DNA of 40,089 nucleotides, taken from NCBI GenBank assembly GCA_029261155.1, contig JAJDBW010000036.1, forward strand, positions 1-40,089. The letters are read 5' to 3'. How positions within the stretch are numbered: position 1 is the first letter of the stretch; the number at the start of each line of letters is the position of its first letter. This stretch comes from Nitrospirota bacterium (GTDB lineage: Bacteria > Nitrospirota > Nitrospiria > SBBL01 > JAADHI01). The notes beneath the pieces were generated by a model. That model was not told where the DNA came from and did no database searches. It saw only the letters and a program-made list of their open reading frames with translations. Of the stretch, positions 13,732-21,492 are shown piece after piece. The translations under genes were made by a program, and so were the position numbers.

Positions 13732-14475
13732 TTAGATCGAGGGGAAGTCGGAAGCGGCTTCAATCTCTTCTGCGATTTTTCGCGCGGCGCCGACCGGGTC
13801 TTTGTCCCCAATAATGGGCCGACCGATCACGAGAAAATCGGCGCCTTTTTTTACCGCTTCGCCCGGGGTCATCATCCGCCGCTGGTCGTCTTGCGCCACC
13901 TGCGACCATGAGGGGCGAATCCCCGGTGTCACAATAAGGAAGTCATTCCCGATCGACTTGCGAATTTGCTCGGCTTCGTGGCCAGAAGCCACAACACCGG
14001 CGGCGCCTGCGTCTTTCGCAATACGGCTTAAGCGTAGCACGCGATCCTCAAGGGAAGTTGCGTTTTCCGTGTCCATCCCTTCGGATCGACTTTCACTGGT
14101 TAAGACCGTCACGCCAAGGATATCCGCTTTTCCTTGCATCCCATCGACGGCGGCCCGCATAACCCGATCCCCGCCTGAGGTATGAACGGTCACAAAACGA
14201 ATGTCTGAGGCTTCAGAAACCAGCGCCGCTGCAGCGCCCCGAACCTGCCAGGGTGTGTCGTATAATTTTAGATCGAGAAAAATTTTCCGGCCACCGGCAA
14301 TCGCTTCTACCTTCTGGACCACCTGAAGCCCCTCTTGAAGAAAGAGGGTTAGGCCGATTTTAAAGAGGCCCACATGGTCTTTTAATAACTGGATCTTGTG
14401 CCGTGCACTTTCAAAGGAAGGGAAATCGAGCGGTAAAATGATACGCTCTTTAGCCTGAAGGGATGTCTTATTCAA
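13732..14475 (-). CDS. pyrF: Orotidine 5'-phosphate decarboxylase
   Basis: A 247-residue TIM-barrel enzyme for the last step of UMP synthesis, OMP to UMP plus CO2. Seen motifs: substrate-binding LPLDF at residues 14-18, FKIG, the catalytic DLKLYDTP (Asp-x-Lys-x-x-Asp array), VTVHTSGG, and phosphate-binding TPGIRP and IGRPI at the C-terminus. Length is usual for the bacterial class I enzyme. The only in-frame start before an upstream stop is TTG at 14475, with no clear Shine-Dalgarno, suggesting modest translation. It is divergent from gpsA. Confidence 0.95.
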   Translation of the reverse strand: MNKTSLQAKERIILPLDFPSFESARHKIQLLKDHVGLFKIGLTLFLQEGLQVVQKVEAIAGGRKIFLDLKLYDTPWQVRGAAAALVSEASDIRFVTVHTSGGDRVMRAAVDGMQGKADILGVTVLTSESRSEGMDTENATSLEDRVLRLSRIAKDAGAAGVVASGHEAEQIRKSIGNDFLIVTPGIRPSWSQVAQDDQRRMMTPGEAVKKGADFLVIGRPIIGDKDPVGAARKIAEEIEAASDFPSI

Positions 14476-14661
14476 GGTTTTAACACGAACTCAATTTTAT
14501 GATAGGCGGAGCAATAGTACGTGAGGCGCTAAATTAATGTCAAGATAGGACGGCACATGCAAATCCAAGTCGACCATGAATAGGATCGCGTTTTTGTTGA
14601 CAAGCTTCGGTAATGCCCCTAGGATATTCTCTGAATCGGAACAGCACAGAGAGAGACCTTG

Positions 14662-15684
14662 ATGAAGATTGCCGTAATTGGAGGTGGAAGCTGGGGAACC
14701 GCATTGGCGCGGCATCTTGCGCTAAACGGACACGCGGTTTCGCTTTGGGTTTACGAAAAAGCATTGTCCCTTACGATCAACAAAAAACACGAAAATACGA
14801 CTTACCTTCCCGGCGTAGCGCTCCCAAAATCACTCCTTGCCTCTTCGGATATGGAAGCCGTGCTCAAGACCGCCGACTGGGTCCTCTTCGTGGTCCCCTC
14901 TCACGTCGCCCGCTCGGTCCTCTCCACCATGCGTCCCTTTCTCTCGGCACAAACACCGATCATTAGTGCAACGAAAGGGATAGAACGAAAAAGCCTTATG
15001 CTCATATCGGATGTCATGCGCGAAGCACTCGGCCGAAAAAACGATCAGCGAATCGCTGTCTTATCGGGCCCCAGCTTTGCCAAGGAACTCGTCCTCGGCC
15101 ACCCCACCGCTGTTTCCCTGGCCGCCAAAGATCTCCGACTGGCGGCGCGAATTCAAAAAGCCTTTTCCAGCGACACCTTTAAATTGTTTTTAAGCGGCGA
15201 TCTCATCGGCGTGCAACTGGGCGGTGCGCTTAAGAATGTCATTGCCATTGCCGCCGGAGGCTCGGATGGACTCGGATTCGGATACAACACCAAAGCCATT
15301 ATTATCGCGCAAGGGCTTTCCGAAATGGTTCGTCTCGGCGTGGCCATGGGGGCGGAAATCACGACCTTTTATGGGCAATCGGGCATGGGCGATCTTTTCC
15401 TCACTTGCAGCGGACCCCATTCGCGAAACCGGCACGTCGGCGAAGCCATCGGAAAAGGAAAATCGCTCAAAGAAGTTCAGCAATCCATGCAAATGGTGGC
15501 CGAAGGCGTATACACCACCGAATCGGTCTATGCCCTTTCCAAAAAATATAAAGTGACCATGCCCATCGTCGAAGCCGTCTACCAGGTAATGTTCGAAGAC
15601 TTATCGCCCAGGCAAGCGGTGATGAAGCTCTTGGCCTTAGCGCGCGGAGACGAGCCGCTTCTTGATTTAAAACGGAAGACCTAG
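14662..15684 (+). CDS. gpsA: NAD(P)-dependent glycerol-3-phosphate dehydrogenase
   Basis: A 340-residue cytoplasmic enzyme that reduces dihydroxyacetone phosphate to sn-glycerol 3-phosphate for phospholipid synthesis. Seen: the dinucleotide-binding GGGSWGTALA at residues 7-16, SATKGIE, GPSFAKEL, the substrate-binding segment around ALKNVIAIAAG with the conserved lysine, and GMGDLFLTC with SRNRHVG. Length is typical. I chose the ATG at 14662 over a TTG three bases earlier; a weak GAGAGA stretch precedes both. It may supply the backbone used by the phospholipid genes psd and pssA elsewhere in the window. Confidence 0.96.
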   Translation: MKIAVIGGGSWGTALARHLALNGHAVSLWVYEKALSLTINKKHENTTYLPGVALPKSLLASSDMEAVLKTADWVLFVVPSHVARSVLSTMRPFLSAQTPIISATKGIERKSLMLISDVMREALGRKNDQRIAVLSGPSFAKELVLGHPTAVSLAAKDLRLAARIQKAFSSDTFKLFLSGDLIGVQLGGALKNVIAIAAGGSDGLGFGYNTKAIIIAQGLSEMVRLGVAMGAEITTFYGQSGMGDLFLTCSGPHSRNRHVGEAIGKGKSLKEVQQSMQMVAEGVYTTESVYALSKKYKVTMPIVEAVYQVMFEDLSPRQAVMKLLALARGDEPLLDLKRKT

Positions 15685-15728
15685 CCCACCAGCCCCGCAT
15701 TAAAATCAAACACAGGACGAGCAGATAA

Positions 15729-15751
15729 GCCTAAAGCGCTCAATGCGCTAG
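15729..15751. repeat. Small hairpin after gpsA
   Basis: CCTA-AA-GCGC TCAAT GCGC TAGG folds as a stem with a two-base bulge between gpsA and the helicase gene. It lacks a T-tract, so any terminator role is uncertain. Confidence 0.3.
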
Positions 15752-15831
15752 GAAACGGAGATGCGCGATGACTTCAAATAGAGAAGGCTTCGCTTGCTTT
15801 TTTATAGGCCGACGCGTATGATCTACCTTGT

Positions 15832-17121
15832 ATGTCAATTGGATTCGAATCGCTCCCGATTCACCCCAAGGTTCTAATCGGGATAAAAAAACTGGGCTTT
15901 ACCGCCTGCACCCCGATTCAGGAAAAAACGCTCCCGCTTAGCCTTGCGGGTCAAGATGTCGCGGGACAAGCACAAACTGGCACTGGTAAAACCGCCGCTT
16001 TCTTAATCTCCCTCTTTACACGACTTTCAAATTCAAGGCCGGAACCTTCGCGCTCGAAGCGCTCCTCGCCCCGCGCAATTGTCATCGCCCCAACACGAGA
16101 GTTGGTCGTTCAAATCCAGAACGAGGCCAAGGAAATCGGCTGTGCCACCGATTTCAACATCCAAGCGGTCTATGGGGGAATCGATTACGAAAAACAACGC
16201 TCGGAATTAAACGCCGGGGTCGATCTCCTCATCGGTACACCCGGCCGTCTCATCGATTATCTCAAACAAAAAGTATATGACCTGCGACGGGTCGAAATTC
16301 TCGTCATTGACGAGGCCGATCGGATGTTCGACATGGGCTTTATCGCCGACCTCCGTTTTATGCTCCGCCGCCTACCCCCGTTTAACCAACGGCAATCGAT
16401 GCTTTTTTCGGCAACCCTAACCTACCGGGTAATGGAGTTGGCCTACGAACACATGAACCTCCCCGTTAAAGTCGAAGTGACGCCGGAACAGGTCACGGCT
16501 GAAAAAGTGGAACAGAGCCTTTTTCACATCGAACGGAACCGGAAATTCTCCCTTCTCCTGGGTCTTCTCAAAAGAGAGCGCTGGGATCGTGCGCTGATTT
16601 TCGTCAATACAAAACACCAAGGCGAAACGCTTGCAAGGCGGCTCACCGAACAGGGCTATACCGCCAAGGCCATTACCGGCGATCTCCCTCAGAAAAAAAG
16701 AATGCAGTTTTTAGAACAGTTTAAGGGAAATAAAATTCCGATTCTCGTCGCCACGGACGTGGCCTCGCGAGGCCTTCATATCGATGCCGTCGATATCGTT
16801 TTTAACTACGACTTTCCGCAAGACCGCGAGGCCTATGTCCACCGAATCGGGCGCACCGCACGAGCAGGCGCTTTCGGCAAGGCGATCAGTCTGGCGGATG
16901 AGGAATATGTCTTAAGTTTAGAGGAAATCGAAGGCTATATCGACCAGAAGATTCCTGTCGAATGGGCCGATGAGGATCTCTATGTCCGTCCCCTTCGCGT
17001 TGCGTCCCGCCCGCAATCGCCAACGGCGAAAAAGAATACCCATGCGCAATCGCGCCGACCTCTCAGAAAAAGCAAGGCACAAGGGGCACCCTCCAAAAAA
17101 GGGGATGCGAAGGGCAAGTAA
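15832..17121 (+). CDS. DEAD-box ATP-dependent RNA helicase (RhlB/RhlE-like)
   Basis: A 429-residue helicase that unwinds short RNA duplexes in RNA decay or ribosome assembly. All core motifs are present: Q motif GFTACTPIQ (22-30), Walker A AQTGTGKT (47-54), APTRELVVQI, TPGRLIDYL, DEADRMFDMGF, SAT, the C-terminal domain motif VATDVASRGLHID and HRIGRTARAG. A basic, Lys/Arg/Pro-rich tail from about residue 395 is typical of RhlB/RhlE proteins and may bind RNA or a degradosome partner. An approximately 10-residue Ser/Arg-rich insertion precedes motif Ia. It is monocistronic. Confidence 0.93.
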   Translation: MSIGFESLPIHPKVLIGIKKLGFTACTPIQEKTLPLSLAGQDVAGQAQTGTGKTAAFLISLFTRLSNSRPEPSRSKRSSPRAIVIAPTRELVVQIQNEAKEIGCATDFNIQAVYGGIDYEKQRSELNAGVDLLIGTPGRLIDYLKQKVYDLRRVEILVIDEADRMFDMGFIADLRFMLRRLPPFNQRQSMLFSATLTYRVMELAYEHMNLPVKVEVTPEQVTAEKVEQSLFHIERNRKFSLLLGLLKRERWDRALIFVNTKHQGETLARRLTEQGYTAKAITGDLPQKKRMQFLEQFKGNKIPILVATDVASRGLHIDAVDIVFNYDFPQDREAYVHRIGRTARAGAFGKAISLADEEYVLSLEEIEGYIDQKIPVEWADEDLYVRPLRVASRPQSPTAKKNTHAQSRRPLRKSKAQGAPSKKGDAKGK

Positions 17122-17188
17122 GAGCGAGCACAGCACTCAAGCCTTATTCCACTTATTATTCTCAGATGATTTAATAAAGAGATGGATC

Positions 17189-17617
17189 CTAGCGAATCAT
17201 TTGTAAGCTTTGACGGGTTTGCTTGGCACGGAAGGAGGCCTTTCTGGCTGCGGCCAAAGCCAGGCGCTTATTGTTTTCCTCGCTGAAGGCGACCGCCTTC
17301 TTCGCCATATCCAGCGTGCCCTGCACGGAGGCGATCATCTTCTTTTTATTCCCCTTAAACATTTTCGGATCCGCTGTTTCGAGCGTCGCCAGCAACTCTT
17401 CCGACAAGGCAATCATGCGAAGGCCATATTCGATAATCTCATGGATATGCCCTTCGTCTCCATGCACGACCATGTCTTGGGCACTGAGGTAAACCTGGTT
17501 GGCAAGATGTTGAATCGGGCGTAGGGTATCTGCCGAAGCTTGTCTCGAAAGTGGCAAGTTCAGAAGTAAAAATAAAAGAAAATAAGTGGAAACGAGCTGA
17601 AAGCGATCTCTTTGCAT
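17189..17617 (-). CDS. Small exported helical protein, SmbP-like
   Basis: A 142-residue protein with a cleavable signal peptide (about residues 1-29, ending SRQASA). The mature protein is nearly all helical. It contains AQDMVVHGDEGHIHEIIEYG, which echoes the HGxEGH motif of SmbP, the small periplasmic metal-binding protein of Nitrosomonas. Only this one histidine cluster is kept, so metal binding is possible but weakly supported. The ATG at 17617 is preferred because GAGG lies 6 nt upstream and the signal peptide begins there; a start 51 bp further upstream would add 17 residues ahead of it. The gene is divergent from the Ycf48-like gene. Confidence 0.55.
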   Translation of the reverse strand: MQRDRFQLVSTYFLLFLLLNLPLSRQASADTLRPIQHLANQVYLSAQDMVVHGDEGHIHEIIEYGLRMIALSEELLATLETADPKMFKGNKKKMIASVQGTLDMAKKAVAFSEENNKRLALAAARKASFRAKQTRQSLQMIR

Positions 17618-17688
17618 TCGCGCCTCGTAATAGTGTAAAACATAGCATGTCTTAGGCAGGAAGATCAACGCGTGTTTTGGAGAAATAA

Positions 17689-19569
17689 ATGAAGAAAATC
17701 GTCCTTTATGCCCCTTTTTTTGCCCGCCTTTTGACGATCATTTTACTCCTTTTATTTTTTGCTAAATCATCGCTTTTTGCACAAGAATCCGCTTCATCCG
17801 GCGCATGGCGAATTCAACAAGGAGAAGTCAGTGCGACTGCGCTTTGGGGCGTCTATTTTCTCAATAAAGACAAAGGGTGGGCGGTTGGGGCCACCGGGGC
17901 CATCCTCCATACATCGGATGGCGGAAAGCACTGGCGCGCACAGTTTCGAAAACGCGGGGAACGTTTTTTCTCCATTCACTTCCCCGACGAGATAAACGGC
18001 TGGGCGGCCAGCTGGTCGGGCAGCATTTACCACACCAAAAATGGCGGAGTACACTGGGAAAAACAGGCACAACCAAAAACCATTTGGCTTTGGTACATCC
18101 ATTTTACCGATGCAAAAAACGGCTGGGTTGTCGGGGCGCAAGGCACGGTATTGCAAACCAAGGACGGCGGACACACCTGGACGCTTCGGGATATCGGATA
18201 TAAAAATGGACCTTTCCTCGAGGTCTATTTTTTGAATCAGAAAAAAGGATGGATTGTGGGTTGGGATGGGAAAATATTTCACACCCAAGACGGCGGATCG
18301 AGATGGGTCGAACAAAACAGCGGCACGAAAATACCTCTGGAGGGCATCCACTTCGTTGACGAACATCACGGCTGGGCGGTGGGTCGGCAAGGCGTGATTG
18401 TCCATACATCGAATGGGGGCAAGACCTGGTCCCCGCAAGAAAGCCACTTTAACAAATCGCTGCTGCTTAACGTTCGCTTCTCCACGCCCAAGGCCGGCTG
18501 GATCGCGGGAGGGACCGGGGTCTTTTTAAGAACGGAAGACGGCGGCTTTACCTGGGTACCCATTGAAGTCCCCACAGACAAAACGATGGAAGGACTTTCT
18601 TTCGGCGACAATCGGCACGGCTGGGCCGTCGGTTGGGGCGGTTTTATCATCCACACAGCAGACGGCGGACTGACTTGGGACACGCAAAACTACGGGCTCC
18701 CCGATCGTCTTTTTAAAATTCATTTCGTCAACGACAAGCAAGGCTGGATCGTCGGCGAAGCCGGCACCATTCTGCATACAAAAGATGGCGGAAAAATTTG
18801 GGACTATCAGGATAGCAGCACCGACAAATGGCTTTTCTCTGTTTATTTCACCTCTGCTCAAAACGGCTGGATCGTCGGGGCAAAAGGGGCTTTATTGCAC
18901 ACGCGCGACGGCGGAAAAACCTGGAAAACTCAAAAAAAACTGACTGAAGGCAGCCTGGAGAATGTCTTTTTTCTCAACGAAAAGACGGGCTGGGTCATCG
19001 GAGAAAAGGGTTTGATTTTTAAAACCGTCGACGGCGGCAAGGAGTGGAATCTACAGTTTAGCGAAGTAATTACCAATTTAACCGATATCTATTTTTTCGA
19101 TGAAACCAAAGGCTGGCTAACGGGAAGCCGCGGGACCTTGCTCTATACCGAAAACGGCGGGGCAGAATGGAAACGATTTAAATTGCCTTTTTCGAATTTG
19201 CTTTCCAGAATTGTGTTTAAGGACGCGCAGCGCGGATGGATTGTTGGCGGCGATGGACTGGTGATGCGCACAGTCGATGGCGGCACGCATTGGATCCCTC
19301 AGCAAAGCGGAACCGAAGAAGGGCTTTGGGATATCGCCATGAATGGAGACGAGGGATGGGCCATCGGCGATCTGGGCGTTCTCATTCATACAAAGGACAG
19401 CGGTCAGAGCTGGCGCCCTGTAGAAAGCGGATCCCTCAATGGCTTGATGAGCCTCAAGTTTTTCAACCCTAAAAATGGCTGGGCCATCGGCAAAGGGGGG
19501 CTGATCTTAAGATACGATCAAACAAAGACTGCAAGCCAGACTAAATCAACGCAGATCACAAACCGGTAG
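17689..19569 (+). CDS. Exported Ycf48-like protein with 14 propeller repeats
   Basis: A 626-residue protein with an N-terminal signal peptide (about residues 1-31, ending SSLFA). The mature part is built from 14 repeats of about 40-45 residues with the BNR/Ycf48 signature GW-x-V-G-x-x-G-x-x-x-x-T-x-D-G-G-x-x-W. Thirteen are complete and the last lacks its DGG-W end. Ycf48/HCF136 is a single seven-bladed propeller that assists photosystem II assembly. Here the number fits two such propellers in tandem, or one large ring. Relatives in non-photosynthetic bacteria are exported and of unknown role. No lipobox or C-terminal sorting signal is visible. The membrane-protein gene that follows starts 5 nt after its stop, so the two are likely co-translated. 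Confidence 0.85.
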   Translation: MKKIVLYAPFFARLLTIILLLLFFAKSSLFAQESASSGAWRIQQGEVSATALWGVYFLNKDKGWAVGATGAILHTSDGGKHWRAQFRKRGERFFSIHFPDEINGWAASWSGSIYHTKNGGVHWEKQAQPKTIWLWYIHFTDAKNGWVVGAQGTVLQTKDGGHTWTLRDIGYKNGPFLEVYFLNQKKGWIVGWDGKIFHTQDGGSRWVEQNSGTKIPLEGIHFVDEHHGWAVGRQGVIVHTSNGGKTWSPQESHFNKSLLLNVRFSTPKAGWIAGGTGVFLRTEDGGFTWVPIEVPTDKTMEGLSFGDNRHGWAVGWGGFIIHTADGGLTWDTQNYGLPDRLFKIHFVNDKQGWIVGEAGTILHTKDGGKIWDYQDSSTDKWLFSVYFTSAQNGWIVGAKGALLHTRDGGKTWKTQKKLTEGSLENVFFLNEKTGWVIGEKGLIFKTVDGGKEWNLQFSEVITNLTDIYFFDETKGWLTGSRGTLLYTENGGAEWKRFKLPFSNLLSRIVFKDAQRGWIVGGDGLVMRTVDGGTHWIPQQSGTEEGLWDIAMNGDEGWAIGDLGVLIHTKDSGQSWRPVESGSLNGLMSLKFFNPKNGWAIGKGGLILRYDQTKTASQTKSTQITNR

Positions 19570-19574
19570 GGGGA

Positions 19575-20288
19575 ATGGCTACCTTAAGGGATCGTCGAAC
19601 CGAATGGTTTGTCCCTCAATTCGGCCCACTCAAGTTTCGCGTCTTCGTCGGATTGCTCTTTCTGCCCTACACCGGCATGGTCCTCAGTTATACCGTCATC
19701 GGCGCCATGCTGGCCGAGACCCTTTATTGGGACCGCGTCTTCGCCATCGTCCTGATCTATTTTTTGGGGCTTGGCATCGCCGCCCACGCCCTCGATGCCA
19801 TCGGCGGCGAAGGAAAGGCGAAACCCTGGGGCAATCACTTTTCGAAGCGAAGCCTCTGGTTGCTCGCCGTCTTCTCCTTGCTTCCCGCTTATGCGCTGGG
19901 TTTTTACTACATCATTTTTTATACGCCGCTGTTGCTCACCATCGCGATCTTGGAAGGCTTCTTTCTCTTTGCCTACAATCTTGAATGGTTTAATGGCCGC
20001 TTCCACACCGATGGCGCCTTCGCCTTTTCCTGGGGTGTGCTCCCGGTGCTCGGCGGATACATCATTCAAACAAACAGCCTCTCCCTATCCGCCCTCGCCA
20101 TTGCCGCCGCAATGGGGCTGCTGAGTTTCGTTGAAATCAACGCCTCTCGACCTTATAAAGCGATGAAGCGTGCGAACGAAGCCGTCAATCTTTCTTTTCA
20201 GAAACGCTGCGAAAATATTTTAAAAGGGATCAGTCTGGGGGTTATTCTGCTGGCGCTTGCGATGGTCTTATTGCGCTTGGGGCGATGA
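19575..20288 (+). CDS. Polytopic membrane protein, possibly UbiA-superfamily-like
   Basis: A 237-residue protein with about seven hydrophobic segments. The loop AHALDAIGGEGKAKPWG after the second helix resembles the Asp-containing loops of UbiA-type prenyltransferases and related archaeal membrane proteins. A second cytoplasmic loop holds NLEWFNGRFHTDGAFAFSWG. The canonical NDxxDxxxD motif is not present, so enzymatic activity is doubtful. The gene follows the Ycf48-like gene by 5 nt, with AGGGGGA between, indicating an operon. A shared role in assembling a membrane complex is inference. Confidence 0.55.
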   Translation: MATLRDRRTEWFVPQFGPLKFRVFVGLLFLPYTGMVLSYTVIGAMLAETLYWDRVFAIVLIYFLGLGIAAHALDAIGGEGKAKPWGNHFSKRSLWLLAVFSLLPAYALGFYYIIFYTPLLLTIAILEGFFLFAYNLEWFNGRFHTDGAFAFSWGVLPVLGGYIIQTNSLSLSALAIAAAMGLLSFVEINASRPYKAMKRANEAVNLSFQKRCENILKGISLGVILLALAMVLLRLGR

Positions 20289-20309
20289 GGAAAAAGGCCT
20301 TCTTCCCTC
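20287..20309. terminator. Possible bidirectional terminator
   Basis: GAGGAAAAAGG and CCTTCTTCCCTC form a near-perfect palindrome centred on AAGGCCTT. It lies between the convergent membrane-protein gene and the LivJ-type gene and touches the stop of the former. No long T-tract is present. Confidence 0.35.
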
Positions 20310-20310
20310 T

Positions 20311-21492
20311 TTAGCTTTCCGGTTTCCAATATTCTTCAAACTTGCCGTCCTTGGTAATCCAAACAATGTAGGGCGATTTTTTCACATCGCCCTTGTCATC
20401 AAACTCGACATGGCCGCCGGCGCCATCGTATTTCATGGTGCGGATGCTTTCGGCCACCTTTAGACCCTCGGTGGACTTCGCTTCGGAAAGGGCACGTAAG
20501 AGGATGTTCGCCGCATCGTAAGAATAGATGGCGTAGGGGGCCAGTTCATTTCCATATTTTGCCTTATATTTTTTTAAGAACTCGGCGGCATGTGGCATTT
20601 TTTCAGGATCGGCCGTAAAAGTGAGATAGGTGCCTTCGGCGGCCGCACCGGCAATCTCGATGAACTTCGGGTCGATCACCCCATCGCCGCTCATCATCGG
20701 CGCCGACAGACCTAACTCTTTTGCCTGTTTCACCAATTGCCCGCCTTCCGGGAAAATTCCACCAAAAAAGTAGAGGTCCGGCGACTTGCCTTTAAGGGCT
20801 GTCAGGATGCCGCGAAAATCCTTATCGCCTTGAATGAGGCCGTCGAAGGATAGAACCTCAACACCGGCGGCCGGATCGACCTTCAGGCTTTTTTGAAATT
20901 CTTCGGCCAGGCCCTGGCCGTAGGTCGTTTTATCGTGGAGAATCGCGATGCGCTTCGCGTTTAATTTTTTAATCGCGAAATCGGCAGCCACCTTTCCTTG
21001 CTGATCGTCGCGGCCCACCACACGAAAGACATTCCAATAGCCCTGCTCCGTGAGTTTTGGATTGGTCGAAGCGGGGGTAATCATCGGGACCCCGGCATCG
21101 TGATAAACAGAGGAAGCCGGTATGGACGCGCTCGAATTAAAATGGCCGATCATGCCCACTATGCCGAGGTTCACCATTTTATTTGCAATGGAAACGGCCT
21201 GCTTTGGATCATGCACATCGTCGCCCACTTCAAGCCGAATTTTCCGGTTCTCGATTCCGCCACGCGCATTCCATTCATCAACGGCAAGCTGCACGCCACG
21301 GACCAAGTCCCCGCCCAGCTTACTTTGATCTCCCGTCATCGGACCCGCAACCCCGATAAGCATCTCTTTTGGCGCATCTTCCGCCGATTGCTTTTCGCAA
21401 GCGCTGACCAGGAAGGTCAGAGCCAAGAAACCAACAAGTAACAGATAAAAGGTGCCGCGTTTCGATCTTAAAAGAAGAAGCGTTTGATCCAT
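20311..21492 (-). CDS. Branched-chain amino acid-type ABC transporter binding lipoprotein
   Basis: A 393-residue periplasmic binding protein of the LivJ/LivK (Peripla_BP_6) type. A signal peptide with lipobox VSAC places it on a membrane. The mature protein starts with the family pattern KEMLIGVAGPMTGDQSKLGGDLVRG, followed by INKM-like and GHFNSSASIPAS (ligand-contacting serine/alanine stretch). It would capture leucine/isoleucine/valine or another small amide. No permease (LivH/LivM) or ATPase (LivG/LivF) gene is adjacent, so its partner transporter is elsewhere. Its ATG lies 25 bp inside the 3' end of the upstream penicillin-binding protein gene, implying coupled translation. Confidence 0.93.
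   Translation of the reverse strand: MDQTLLLLRSKRGTFYLLLVGFLALTFLVSACEKQSAEDAPKEMLIGVAGPMTGDQSKLGGDLVRGVQLAVDEWNARGGIENRKIRLEVGDDVHDPKQAVSIANKMVNLGIVGMIGHFNSSASIPASSVYHDAGVPMITPASTNPKLTEQGYWNVFRVVGRDDQQGKVAADFAIKKLNAKRIAILHDKTTYGQGLAEEFQKSLKVDPAAGVEVLSFDGLIQGDKDFRGILTALKGKSPDLYFFGGIFPEGGQLVKQAKELGLSAPMMSGDGVIDPKFIEIAGAAAEGTYLTFTADPEKMPHAAEFLKKYKAKYGNELAPYAIYSYDAANILLRALSEAKSTEGLKVAESIRTMKYDGAGGHVEFDDKGDVKKSPYIVWITKDGKFEEYWKPES

Noticed and set aside
17794-18447. A 217-codon minus-strand open frame opposite the propeller gene
   Set aside because: It mirrors the repeats of the propeller gene, has no start signal and shows periodicity inherited from them.
17880-19530. Regularly spaced repeats that might suggest a CRISPR or tandem DNA repeat array
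   Set aside because: They are diverged protein repeats (propeller blades) in one open frame with about 120-135 bp period, not identical DNA repeats with unique spacers.
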